From contig NZ_JBHSYQ010000004.1 in the NCBI RefSeq assembly GCF_042662225.1, positions 248,001-312,000 of the forward strand: a DNA stretch of 64,000 bases, given 5' to 3'. Positions within the stretch are counted from its first letter, which is position 1; each line of letters starts with the position of its first letter. The notes below the pieces were generated by a model. That model saw only the letters and a program-made list of their open reading frames with translations, did no database searches and was not told where the DNA came from. This DNA comes from Nibribacter roseus (lineage in GTDB: Bacteria > Bacteroidota > Bacteroidia > Cytophagales > Hymenobacteraceae). A program made the translations under genes and the position numbers. Shown piece after piece: positions 50,033 through 60,000 of this stretch.

Positions 50033-51748
50033 ATGACTAAATACCTACAAATATTTAAGCAAACATTACTGGCGCTGTTGGTAGGCTTTTGTGCTTCTTT
50101 CTTTAGTATGCCGGTAATGGCGCAAGAAAAGCAGACTTTCCAGAACCCTATTTTTCCGGGATTTTACCCAGACCCAAGCATCTTGCGGGTGGGGGAAGAT
50201 TACTACATGATCCATTCTACGTTTGCCTATTTCCCAGGCGTGCCCATCTTCCACAGCAAAGATCTTGTGAACTGGAAACAGATTGGCAATATTCTGGACA
50301 GGCCGGAGCAACTGAACCTAGACGGACATAATGTTTCTGAGGGCATTTTCGCACCTACCATCTCTTACAAAGACGGCATCTTTTATATGGTGACCACCCT
50401 CATCAAGAACGGCGGTAATTTTGTGGTCACAGCCAGCAATCCGGCAGGGCCATGGTCAAACCCGCACTGGTTGCCTAATGTGAACGGCATTGACCCATCG
50501 CTCTTCCATGACGAAGACGGGAAATCCTACATCATCTATAATGCTGATGCCCCCAACAACAAACCTGAATATGATGGTCACCGTACCCTCCGGATGTTCG
50601 AGTTTGACCTGAGAAACTTTAAAACGGTAGGGCCACAGCACCTGCTGGTGAACGGTGGCGTAGACTTTTCTAAAAAGCCCGTCTGGATTGAAGGGCCGCA
50701 CATCTACAAGGTAAACGGTTTCTACTACCTCATGGCCGCCGAAGGCGGTACCAGCGTCCATCACTCAGAAGTAATTTTGCGCAGCAAAAACGTGGCGGGA
50801 CCTTATGAACCGTACGAGAAGAACCCTATCCTAACCCAGCGCCATTTGCCAAATTCCCGCCCCAACCCCGTTTCGGCCACCGGGCACGCTGACTTGGTGC
50901 AAACCCAGAACGGAGAATGGTGGGCTATATTTCTAGCCACTCGTCCGTATGACAGTCCGCAGGATTATTACAACACTGGCCGCGAAACGTTTCTGGCTCC
51001 GGTCACCTGGAAAGATGGCTGGCCAGTCATAAATGCGGAGCATGACCTGGTGCAGTATTCGTACCCAAAACCAAATCTTCCGGCGCAGCCGAAACCAGAA
51101 TTCCCGCTGACCGGAAATTTTGAGTTTCAGGAGGAGTTCAATGCCTCTACTCTGCCCATGTATTGGTTGCAGTTGCGCACGCCGCGCTCCTCTTGGTACA
51201 GCCTGAACTCCGGAAAATTGGTTTTAGATGTGCGGCCTGAAAGCTTTGCTGAAAAAGTGAACCCCTCGTTTATAGCCAGACGTCAGCAGCATATACGCGG
51301 CAGCGCCAGCACCCAACTTGGGTTCATACCACAAAAGGAGAATGAATTTGCCGGACTGGTGGCATTCCAGAATGATACCCATTACTACGCGATAGGCAAA
51401 ACGGTAAAGGACGGTAACCCAGTAGTACAGCTGCGCAAGCCGGATAATACGGTGCTGGCTCAGGCAGCACTTTCAAAGAAAGAATCTAAAAAGCCTATTC
51501 TGCTGAAGGTGGAGTTTGACGGCAGCAACTATTCTTTTTACTATGCTACAAAGAAGGACGACTGGAAACTGCTAAAAGAAAAAGTGGACGGCACCTACCT
51601 AAGCACCCGCACCGCAGGTGGTTTTGTGGGGGTGGTGCTAGGAATGTACGCCACTTCTAACGGAAAGCCGTCTTCCAATAAAGCTGTTTTTGATTGGTTC
51701 CACTACAAGGGGAATGACGCTGTTTTCAATGAAACTGCGGCAAAATAA
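50033..51748 (+). CDS. Glycoside hydrolase family 43 with C-terminal beta-sandwich
   Basis: A 571-residue exported protein (signal ending PVMAQE; ATG 50033 chosen because an earlier ATG at 50003 lies 8 bp from a hairpin). The GH43 propeller has base Asp in YPDPSILR, Asp in GIDPSLFHDEDG and acid Glu in WIEGPHIYK. A C-terminal lectin-like sandwich (about 365-555) follows, as in GH43_12-type arabinofuranosidases and beta-xylosidases. It likely trims xylan oligosaccharides. Part of the plus arm. Confidence 0.92.
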   Translation: MTKYLQIFKQTLLALLVGFCASFFSMPVMAQEKQTFQNPIFPGFYPDPSILRVGEDYYMIHSTFAYFPGVPIFHSKDLVNWKQIGNILDRPEQLNLDGHNVSEGIFAPTISYKDGIFYMVTTLIKNGGNFVVTASNPAGPWSNPHWLPNVNGIDPSLFHDEDGKSYIIYNADAPNNKPEYDGHRTLRMFEFDLRNFKTVGPQHLLVNGGVDFSKKPVWIEGPHIYKVNGFYYLMAAEGGTSVHHSEVILRSKNVAGPYEPYEKNPILTQRHLPNSRPNPVSATGHADLVQTQNGEWWAIFLATRPYDSPQDYYNTGRETFLAPVTWKDGWPVINAEHDLVQYSYPKPNLPAQPKPEFPLTGNFEFQEEFNASTLPMYWLQLRTPRSSWYSLNSGKLVLDVRPESFAEKVNPSFIARRQQHIRGSASTQLGFIPQKENEFAGLVAFQNDTHYYAIGKTVKDGNPVVQLRKPDNTVLAQAALSKKESKKPILLKVEFDGSNYSFYYATKKDDWKLLKEKVDGTYLSTRTAGGFVGVVLGMYATSNGKPSSNKAVFDWFHYKGNDAVFNETAAK

Positions 51749-51761
51749 CGTATGAATTTGT

Positions 51762-51803
51762 CCTGTTTTCCGGCTGATTTTTAAAAATCAGCCGGAAAAC
51801 AGG
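51762..51803. repeat. Intergenic palindromic element, copy 20 (perfect)
   Basis: CCTGTTTTCCGGCTGATTTTT is exactly complementary to the following 21 bases. The core differs from the consensus (CCGGCTG/CAGCCGG) on both arms together, a clear compensated change. It starts 14 bp after the GH43 stop. Confidence 0.9.
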
Positions 51804-51856
51804 TGGCCTGCCAGTGACATCAACCAACGCTTCGTCTCTCATATACTCTTATATAA

Positions 51857-52711
51857 ATGAAACAAGAAACTAAAACCATAGAGGAACTGCAACAGATTGC
51901 CACTCAAGTTCGGCGCGACATTCTGCGCATGGTACATGGTTGCCAGTCGGGGCACCCTGGCGGGTCATTGGGCTGCACCGATTACCTGGTGGCGCTGTAC
52001 TTCCGCATCATGAACCGCAGCAAAGACTTTAACATGAACGGTGAGGGGGAAGACCTTTTCTTTCTCTCCAACGGACATATTTCACCGGTTTGGTACAGCG
52101 TGCTGGCCCGGGCCGGATATTTTGACGTGAGCGAGCTGAAGACTTTCCGGAAGCTGGATTCCCGTCTGCAGGGACACCCCACCACCCACGAGGGGTTGCC
52201 AGGGATACGTATTGCCTCCGGATCTCTGGGGCAGGGGATGTCGGTGGCCATTGGGGCTGCGCTCACAAAAAAGCTAAACGGCGACACAGGCTTGGTCTTC
52301 TCCCTGCACGGCGACGGTGAGCTGCAGGAAGGTCAGATTTGGGAGGCGGCGCTTTTCGCTCCGCACAACAAGGTAGACAACCTCGTCTCAGCCATAGACG
52401 TGAACGGCCAGCAGATAGACGGTCCCACAGATCAGGTTTTGGCGCTGGGTAACCTGCGCGCCAAGTGGGAGGCGTTTGGTTGGGAAGTGCTGGATATGAA
52501 CGGCAATGACCTGCAGGAAGTGATTCGTGTGCTGGAGCAGGCCAAGGAAAAAGCTTTCAATGGTAAGCCTATCATGATTCTCATGCAAACCAATATGGGG
52601 CACGGCGTAGATTTCATGATGGGGTCGCATAAATGGCACGGAGTAGCACCGAACGATGAGCAGCTGGAGAAAGCGTTGGCGCAGCTTGAGTCTCCGTTGC
52701 AGGATTACTAA
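51857..52711 (+). CDS. Transketolase, N-terminal subunit (split type), copy 2
   Basis: A 284-residue thiamine-diphosphate-binding half, closely parallel to the protein at 9485-10342 over the whole length, with SGHPGGSLG, HGDGELQEGQ...DVNGQQ and GSHKWHG. In the xylan locus it would serve xylulose-5-phosphate use as a locus-dedicated enzyme. Its C-half partner is at 54873-55829; an acetylesterase gene lies between. It is cytoplasmic. Confidence 0.92.
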   Translation: MKQETKTIEELQQIATQVRRDILRMVHGCQSGHPGGSLGCTDYLVALYFRIMNRSKDFNMNGEGEDLFFLSNGHISPVWYSVLARAGYFDVSELKTFRKLDSRLQGHPTTHEGLPGIRIASGSLGQGMSVAIGAALTKKLNGDTGLVFSLHGDGELQEGQIWEAALFAPHNKVDNLVSAIDVNGQQIDGPTDQVLALGNLRAKWEAFGWEVLDMNGNDLQEVIRVLEQAKEKAFNGKPIMILMQTNMGHGVDFMMGSHKWHGVAPNDEQLEKALAQLESPLQDY

Positions 52712-52716
52712 CAGCT

Positions 52717-52754
52717 GCGTTTTGGGGCTACTTTTCGAAAAACATCTCCAAAAC
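52717..52754. repeat. Intergenic palindromic element, copy 21 (diverged)
   Basis: GCGTTTTGGGGCTACTTTTCG pairs with AAAAACATCTCCAAAACT imperfectly. It begins 6 bp after the transketolase N-half stop. Confidence 0.6.
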
Positions 52755-52799
52755 TAAGCCTTAGTCTCGTCTATAAAAAATCAAATCACTAGCTTAAAA

Positions 52800-54743
52800 A
52801 TGCAGTTTACCCGATTTCTTCTTCTTTTAGTCTGTTTGTTCGTTGGCTTCCCTTCCATTGGGCAAATTAAACTGCCCAGGTTGGTAAGCAACGGCATGGT
52901 GTTGCAGCGAGACAAGCCTGCTACGCTCTGGGGTTGGGCATCGGCAGGTGAAAAAGTGGCGCTTACTTTTCAGAAAAAGCAGTTCGAGGCTACAGCCGAC
53001 AAAAACGGTAAATGGGCCATGCAATTGCCAGCCCAGCCTGCCGGCGGACCTTTTGAATTGACTTTCAAGGGGAAGAATGAGGTGAAGGTACAAGACGTTT
53101 TGTTCGGTGACGTGTGGCTGTGCAGCGGCCAATCAAACATGGAGCTGACGTTGGGCAGAGTGCAGGAGAAATATGCCTCTATTCTGGCGCAGACCAACAA
53201 CCCTAAGATTCGGCAGTTCACGGTGCCGGATACCTACAATTTCAATGCCCCGCAGCCGGATTTGGGTGGAGGTGCCTGGAAAGCAGCTACTCCAGAGAAT
53301 TTATCTGAATTTTCAGCGGTGTCCTTCTTCTTTGCCAGAGACCTTTTCGCTAAATACAAAGTGCCCATTGGGTTAATCAATTCGGCCTTAGGTGGTTCGC
53401 CCGCTGAGGCTTGGATAAGCGAAGAAGCCATCAAGCAGTTCCCGGAGTACTACCAGGAGGCGCAGAAATTTAAAGCACAGGAACTGATAGACAGCATTGA
53501 GGCGCACGACCAGCAAGTGCAACGCCGCTGGTACAGTCAGTTGAGCCAGAAAGATATAGGGCTTCGCCAGAAATGGTCTACAGGACAGGTAAACGCAGTA
53601 GACTGGATGACCATGCAATTGCCGGGCTACTGGGCAGACGAAAAACTAGGGCAGGTAAACGGAGCCGTTTGGTTTAGGAAAGAAATCCAAATACCCAAAG
53701 AGCTTTCCGGAAAGCCTGCCAAACTGGAGCTGGGAAGAATTGTAGACGCAGACTCAGTGTTTCTGAACGGAAAGTTTGTAGGCACCACAAGTTACCAGTA
53801 TCCTCCAAGACGCTATCAGGTTCCCGCCAACGTGCTGCGGGAAGGAAAAAATGTGTTGATGGTGCGGGTAATCAGCAACGGCGGTCAAGGCGGATTTGTA
53901 CCCGATAAACCCTACGAGTTAACGGTTGGAGACCAAAAGATAGACCTAAAAGGCGCCTGGCAATATAAACTAGGGGCCGAGATGCCCTCTTTGCCTAGCC
54001 AAACCTTTGTGAGATGGAAGCCTATTGGTTTATACAATGCTATGATTGCCCCATTGACCAATTACGCCATCAAAGGTGTGATTTGGTATCAGGGAGAATC
54101 TAACGTGAGGAATCCGGGCGAGTACACCGCACTCATGAAAACCTTGATCAAAGATTGGCGCACCCGTTGGGGGCAGGGGGAGTTTCCGTTCCTGTTCGTG
54201 CAGCTGGCCAATTTTATGGAAGCCAAAGAGGTGCCTACCCAAAGCGGCTGGGCCCAGTTAAGGCAAGCCCAGTTAGAAACCCTACAAGTGCCTAATACTG
54301 GTATGGCAGTGGCTATAGACCTGGGAGAGTGGAACGACATACACCCCGAAAGCAAGATGGAAGTTGGGCAACGCCTGGCCTTGTTGGCGCGCAAACTGGC
54401 CTACGGAGAAAAAAATGTTGTCGCATCAGGACCTGAAGTTAAATCTGCGCAGCGTCAGGGGAATAAAATAACGCTCACCTTCACCAGCACGGGCAGTGGG
54501 TTAGATGCCAAAGGTGCAAAGCCGCTCACGCACTTTGCCGTGGCGGGGAAAGATAAAAAGTTTGTTTGGGCAAAGGCTGAGATAAAAGGAAATCAGGTAG
54601 TGGTGTGGAGTGAAGAGGTGCCGAACCCAGAGGTAGTACGCTACGGTTGGGCAGACAACCCAGAGGGAGCCAACCTCTACAACAAGGAAGGTTTGCCCGC
54701 TTCGCCTTTTGAAATAAAAGCTTCAGGGTCATCCAAGAAATAG
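52800..54743 (+). CDS. Exported SGNH-type acetylesterase (sialate O-acetylesterase-like)
   Basis: A 647-residue exported protein (signal about 1-21). The SGNH/SASA fold shows the Ser nucleophile in CSGQSNMELTLG (about 106), the GLINSALGGSPAEAW block, GVIWYQGESN (about 430) and the Asp-His pair in LGEWNDIHPES (about 510). A beta-sandwich sugar-binding insert (about 280-400, AVWFRKEIQIP to WQYKLG) splits the catalytic domain, as in acetylxylan-oligosaccharide esterases of this class. It probably removes acetyl groups from xylan pieces. It is set between transketolase halves. Confidence 0.85.
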   Translation: MQFTRFLLLLVCLFVGFPSIGQIKLPRLVSNGMVLQRDKPATLWGWASAGEKVALTFQKKQFEATADKNGKWAMQLPAQPAGGPFELTFKGKNEVKVQDVLFGDVWLCSGQSNMELTLGRVQEKYASILAQTNNPKIRQFTVPDTYNFNAPQPDLGGGAWKAATPENLSEFSAVSFFFARDLFAKYKVPIGLINSALGGSPAEAWISEEAIKQFPEYYQEAQKFKAQELIDSIEAHDQQVQRRWYSQLSQKDIGLRQKWSTGQVNAVDWMTMQLPGYWADEKLGQVNGAVWFRKEIQIPKELSGKPAKLELGRIVDADSVFLNGKFVGTTSYQYPPRRYQVPANVLREGKNVLMVRVISNGGQGGFVPDKPYELTVGDQKIDLKGAWQYKLGAEMPSLPSQTFVRWKPIGLYNAMIAPLTNYAIKGVIWYQGESNVRNPGEYTALMKTLIKDWRTRWGQGEFPFLFVQLANFMEAKEVPTQSGWAQLRQAQLETLQVPNTGMAVAIDLGEWNDIHPESKMEVGQRLALLARKLAYGEKNVVASGPEVKSAQRQGNKITLTFTSTGSGLDAKGAKPLTHFAVAGKDKKFVWAKAEIKGNQVVVWSEEVPNPEVVRYGWADNPEGANLYNKEGLPASPFEIKASGSSKK

Positions 54744-54780
54744 GAAGGACAGAGCATTATTTTTTCCAGTGGCTACTGAT

Positions 54781-54818
54781 GTGTTTTTGGGGCTCATTTT
54801 TTAAAAACAGGGCCAAAG
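54781..54818. repeat. Intergenic palindromic element, copy 22
   Basis: GTGTTTTTGGGGCTCATTTT pairs with AAAAACAGGGCCAAAGC imperfectly. It lies 38 bp after the esterase stop and 55 bp before the transketolase C-half start. Confidence 0.6.
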
Positions 54819-54872
54819 CAAGAAGTGTTAGTCAGCGTCTTATTTATTATGTTAACTAATAAAAAAAAACTC

Positions 54873-55829
54873 ATGAAGAAATACACATACACTGAAAAGA
54901 AAGACACGCGTTCCGGTTTCGGTGCTGGACTGGTAGAGGCCGGCAGGAGAAACAAAGATGTAGTAGCCCTCTGCGCCGACCTGGTAGGTTCACTTAAGAT
55001 GGGCGATTTTATCAAGGAATTCCCGGAAAGATTTGTACAGGTGGGTATAGCCGAGGCTAACATGATGGGCATAGCAGCGGGCATGACCATAGGGGGGAAG
55101 ATTCCCTTCACGGGCACCTTCGCCAACTTTTCCACTGGCAGGGTATATGATCAAATCCGTCAATCCATCGCTTACTCAGACAAGAATGTGAAGATATGCG
55201 CCTCCCATGCCGGCCTTACGCTGGGAGAGGACGGGGCTACTCACCAAATCTTGGAAGACATAGGCATGATGAAGATGCTGCCTGGCATGACCGTCATTAA
55301 CCCCTGTGACTACAATCAAACCAAAGCCGCTACCATTGCCATTGCCGAACACCACGGGCCGGTGTATCTGAGGTTTGGTCGCCCGGTGCTTCCCATTTTC
55401 ACAGACGCGGACCAGGAGTTCATCATAGGTAAAGCCTGGATGGTGAACGAGGGAACGGACGTGAGCATTTTCGCTACTGGCCACCTGGTATGGGAAGCCA
55501 TAAAGGCGGGTGAGAAGCTTGCCGAGATGGGTATTTCTGCCGAAATAATTAACATTCATACTATCAAGCCTTTAGATGAAGAGGCGGTGTTGAAGTCTGT
55601 GGCTAAGACCGGATGCGTAGTGAGTGCTGAGGAGCATAACCGCTTGGGCGGACTGGGCGACAGCATCGCGCAGCTGCTGGTGAAGAATACTCCCGTGCCC
55701 ATGGAATATGTGGCCGTGAACGACTCCTTCGGGGAGAGCGGAACCCCTGAGCAGCTCATGAAGAAGTATGGCCTTGATGACGAACATATCATACAGGCGG
55801 TGCAGAAAGTGATGAGCAGGAAGAAATAG
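54873..55829 (+). CDS. Transketolase, C-terminal subunit (split type), copy 2
   Basis: A 318-residue subunit matching the protein at 7058-8014 nearly end to end (TRSGFGAGL, VGIAEANMMGIAAGM, SHAGLTLGEDGATHQ, GESGTPEQLM). The ATG at 54873 gives the same N-terminus as the paralogue; a longer frame from 54825 adds unrelated residues. It forms the second transketolase with the N-half at 51857-52711. It is the last gene before the long SusC leader and has no palindromic element after it. Confidence 0.92.
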   Translation: MKKYTYTEKKDTRSGFGAGLVEAGRRNKDVVALCADLVGSLKMGDFIKEFPERFVQVGIAEANMMGIAAGMTIGGKIPFTGTFANFSTGRVYDQIRQSIAYSDKNVKICASHAGLTLGEDGATHQILEDIGMMKMLPGMTVINPCDYNQTKAATIAIAEHHGPVYLRFGRPVLPIFTDADQEFIIGKAWMVNEGTDVSIFATGHLVWEAIKAGEKLAEMGISAEIINIHTIKPLDEEAVLKSVAKTGCVVSAEEHNRLGGLGDSIAQLLVKNTPVPMEYVAVNDSFGESGTPEQLMKKYGLDDEHIIQAVQKVMSRKK

Positions 55830-57058
55830 CCTTTATTTATTCTGCTCTCACTAATTTCTGTTTTCAAAAAGCTTCTTCCTCTAAAATTTAATATTACCAA
55901 CTATAAGCTCTAAAATTCTGATTCTTCTGTTATTTAATATGTTAATTATTTCTTCTTTTTAATTATTTTAAGAAAGCTTTATTGAATTGAAGGGTTTAAT
56001 AGGGATGATTTCAAAAGATAATGCCTGCGTGAGCATTGAGGAATGAATGAATGTCGTAACAAAGTGGTAATAAATCAGCTTGATTAACCCTGAAGTTTAA
56101 AATATTTTCATTTAGTGTTGGATTGACACATATATTTTGATATATTTCACCTAGCTAAGAAAAAGAAGAGGGCAAAGACGATGCTTTGTTGTTAAATAGA
56201 GGATGGGCAGCCATTATTTTCTCCTTATCTCTTAGTTATACTAAATCACATAATCATATTTCATTGGGAAATGTTTTTGGCTTTGTCTATGCCAAAAACG
56301 CACCAATAAATATTACAGGTTGCAAAGCCACTTAAGTTGGTTGTATAGGTTCATAATAATTATTAAGTGTCTTTCATAACTACCTATTAAGCCAGTTATT
56401 AACCTCAAACGCAGAAATTATCAAGGTTTATTTCGATTATTTCTGCTGTTGTAGTTGAGATAAATTAGCGGGTAACAGAAAATAAAAAGCGATCTTATTT
56501 ATTGATTAATAGATAATCATTTTACCATTTTAGAATAAGAAGGATCAAGTGCAGACAGGAAAGGGCAAATGAGCAGATGACAGATGGAGAAGAGACCTTA
56601 GATAGGCAGAGAGCTAAGGGTTGAAACCTACACAAATTGCTGATACTTGATAGAAAAGCATTTTTTTGGGTTAAATGTTAACATATCCGCATCAGGTTTG
56701 AAACAATGTGTACCCATGATTTAGAATTCTTCAAATTACATTTACGATACCTTTAAAGTTTTAAATCAATCTGACATGATAACTAAGAGAAAGGAGGGTG
56801 CTGAAGATTTTATGTTCTAAAGATTTGACTAAGATCTCATCTTATGATACTGCCCACAGATACACCAATACGCTATTACTGAAAATTACTTTTTTTGATG
56901 AGTGCTTAAATAGATTAAAGTGATGTTTTTTAGACTACCTTTTTTTCTTAAAGGAAACAGTTGTAATAAAAAAATTCTAAAGATAAAGACTAAAAGCATC
57001 AATGGTTTTAATGAGTGCATTTTCACAATAAAGTTTACTACCTAATCTGAATTACCAT
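55830..57058. other. 1.2-kb AT-rich leader upstream of susC
   Basis: No ORF over about 60 codons with a plausible start lies here on either strand. I see a GTTTTTGGC/GCCAAAAAC stem (56273-56299) and several near-matches to TAnnTTTG such as TATATTTC near 56140, but no confident promoter. The stretch is long for an intergenic gap and may hold the promoter, a long 5' UTR or a small RNA for the Sus operon. Confidence 0.6.
56273..56299. terminator. Possible terminator hairpin in the SusC leader
   Basis: GTTTTTGGC and GCCAAAAAC form a perfect 9-bp stem with a 9-base loop, 444 bp past the transketolase stop. There is no T-tract after it; it may end a leader or antisense transcript. Confidence 0.35.
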
Positions 57059-60000
57059 ATGACAAAAAACTTTTACCCAGAGAAAAATTACCAGAAAAGT
57101 AACTCTGTCTTTACGTCAAGGGCAGGCTGGAGAATGCTAGCCATTCTTCTGGCCGTTTTGCTTCAGACGTTTGATGGCTTGGCACAAGATGCCAAAAGAA
57201 CAATTACTGGTAAAGTAACATCTGCCTCGGATAATTCTCCTATGCCAGGTGTGAGTGTGGTAGTGAAAGGCACTACAAATGGTGCTGCTACCGATGTGAA
57301 TGGAAACTACTCTTTACAGGCCGGCAGCAATGACGTGCTGGTTGTTTCTTTTATTGGTTACCAGAACCAAGAAGTAGCGGTAGGCACTAGAAACTCTATT
57401 AATATAAGCCTGAGAGAAGATGCAGAAGTGCTAAATGAAGTAGTGGTAACGGGTTATGGCGAGCTTAGAGCAAGCGATGTGCCTTCTGCCCAAACTACTA
57501 TTGATGCAAGAAGCATAGAAAGAACTGTTAACACTACTGTTGAACAAGCCATTCAGGGCCGTGCACCTGGTGTTTACGTTACCCAGAACACAGGCGCTCC
57601 AGGTGGTGGTATTTCAGTAAATATCAGAGGTATTAACTCCATCAACGGATCTAACGAGCCTTTATATGTGATAGATGGTGTGCAGATTCAAGGTTCTAAT
57701 TCTACTTCAGGTGTGAACCCATTGGCTTCTTTGAACCCAGCTGATATAGAAACCATGGATATTTTGCAGGGTCCTTCCGCCACTGCTATATATGGTTCGC
57801 GTGGTACCAATGGGGTAGTTTTGATCACAACCAAAAGAGGTAAATCCGGTGATGTAAGAGTGAATTATGCTTTTCTTACCAGTGTGCAGACTCCGCCTAA
57901 ATCACTGGACGTAATGAATTTGCGGGAATTTGCCCAACTAGATAATGAGTATAAAGCTCTTGCGGGTGGCAATATCCGTGAGGATTTCTTAGATCCTACA
58001 ATATTAGGTGAAGGAACACACTGGCAGCGTGAATTATTCAACAATGCCCCTATGCAAAAACACCAGCTGAGCCTGAGCGGGGGAAGTGAGAATACCCGCT
58101 TCTATTTATCAGGTGAGTATTTAGATCAGCAAGGTGTGGCAGTAGGCTCAGGATTTGATCGTGCCTCAGTACGGTTGAACCTAGACAGTAAAGCAAGAAA
58201 ATGGCTTAATCTAGGTGCAAACATCAACTTTGCCCAAACCAATGAACAAATCTCTACCACACAGTGGGATATTATCAATAATGCCATTCAATTATCACCT
58301 GCCATTCCGGTAAGAAACCTGGATGGAACCTATGGCGGTGGAGAGCCAAGACTAAACCCAGACGGAAGTGTTTCTGAGGCCGAACGTTTTACGCCAGCTA
58401 ACCCAATAGGCTTAGCTAATATCATCACCAATGATATGGTGAGACGCCGAATTCTAGGTGGCTTGAATGCCACTGTTAATTTGGCTAAAGGCTTAGAATT
58501 CCGTACTGCTTTCAATGCTGATTATGGTACTGGGTTTGGTACTACCTTTTTACCTACGTATACTTTCGGTTACCAGCGTAACACCATTGCCCGCTTAGAT
58601 AACAGAAACGAGACCAATACCTATTGGAACTGGAATCAATTGTTACAGTACTCCAGACAATTTGGTAAACATAGTTTAACAGTTATGGCCACTCATGAAG
58701 CACAGGCTTCAAGATGGCAAAATACAACCCTTGGTAGAAGCGGATTCAACACTAACCAGATTATTGACATCAACGCTGGAGAGCAAAATGCTAACCAAAG
58801 AACGGGTGGTGGACAAGGTGACTGGGCAATGGAGTCTTATTTAGGTAGGATTAACTATAATTTCGGAGACCGTTACATTCTTCAAGCCGCGCTTCGTGCT
58901 GATGGTTCAGCAAACTTTGGTTCTGGCAACAAATGGGGGTATTTCCCTTCAGTGTCTGCAGCTTGGCGCGTTTCAGAAGAACCCTTCTTTTCTGTTCCGG
59001 TTGTTAGCGACTTAAGACTGCGTTTTGAAACTGGTTTGACCGGAAGCCAAGGCTCAGGCGGTAATATTTATGCAAGGCTTCAACAATACCCTACTGAGTG
59101 GGGATCTGGTTTCCTTGCTGCCAATTATCCAAACCCGAATTTCCAATGGGAAGAAACACTAACCAACAACGTAGGTATCAACCTTGGTTTATTTGAGAAC
59201 CGCGTTCAAATTGAAGCTGATTACTATGTAAAGAACACAGACAACGTAATCGTTAGAAGCTCACTTCCTTGGTATATGGGTTCTACTGGTAGTGGTTCTG
59301 TTCAGGCTCCTCTTGTTAACTTCGGTGCGCTTCAAAACAAAGGTTGGAGCTTCATGATCAACACCATCAACGTAGATAATGGCAAATTCAAATGGTCATC
59401 AAACCTAAACTTCTCCCACTTTAAAGCTGAGGTTACTAAACTTTACACTGAAACAAGTGTAGTTGCCCGTAACGCGCCAGATTGGTACATCCAACCACTT
59501 TGGTCACAGAGAACAGTAGTTGGTGAGTCTCCTTGGTTCTTCTATGGCTACATTGAAGAAGGAGTTTTCCAAACGGTAGAAGAAGTTCAGGCTAGTGCCC
59601 GTCCTGCTGATAGCCAGGGGAATCCATTTCCGGTCGGAGAAAATAGCATATGGGTTGGAGATGTGAAGTTCCGTGACCTGAATGGTGATGGCATTATCAA
59701 CGAGCAGGACATGACCAAGATTGGTAGCCCATGGCCTAAGTATTTCGGTGGCTTCACAAATGATTTCTCTTACAAAGGATTTAATCTGAGTGTGCTTATC
59801 ACCGGAACCTTCGGGAACGATGTTTACAACTATGTACGTTTCCGTAATTCAGATCCTAATAACATCAACCTCGGGCGGAACATGTTAAGAGAAGTAATGG
59901 ACTATGCCCGTGTTAACTCAGAAGGTGTGTTGGAAAATCCAGGTACAACAGTTCCAAGGCTTTCTGGTGGAGATGTAAACAAGAACTTTGCCCGCCACAC

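Noticed and set aside
1814..54818. Reading the palindrome family as a CRISPR or as tRNA-like genes
   Set aside because: Copies are kilobases apart, lack spacers and lack tRNA arms; they are isolated hairpins.
56540..56640. Short open frames in the susC leader
   Set aside because: All are under about 20 codons or lack a start; none resembles a protein.
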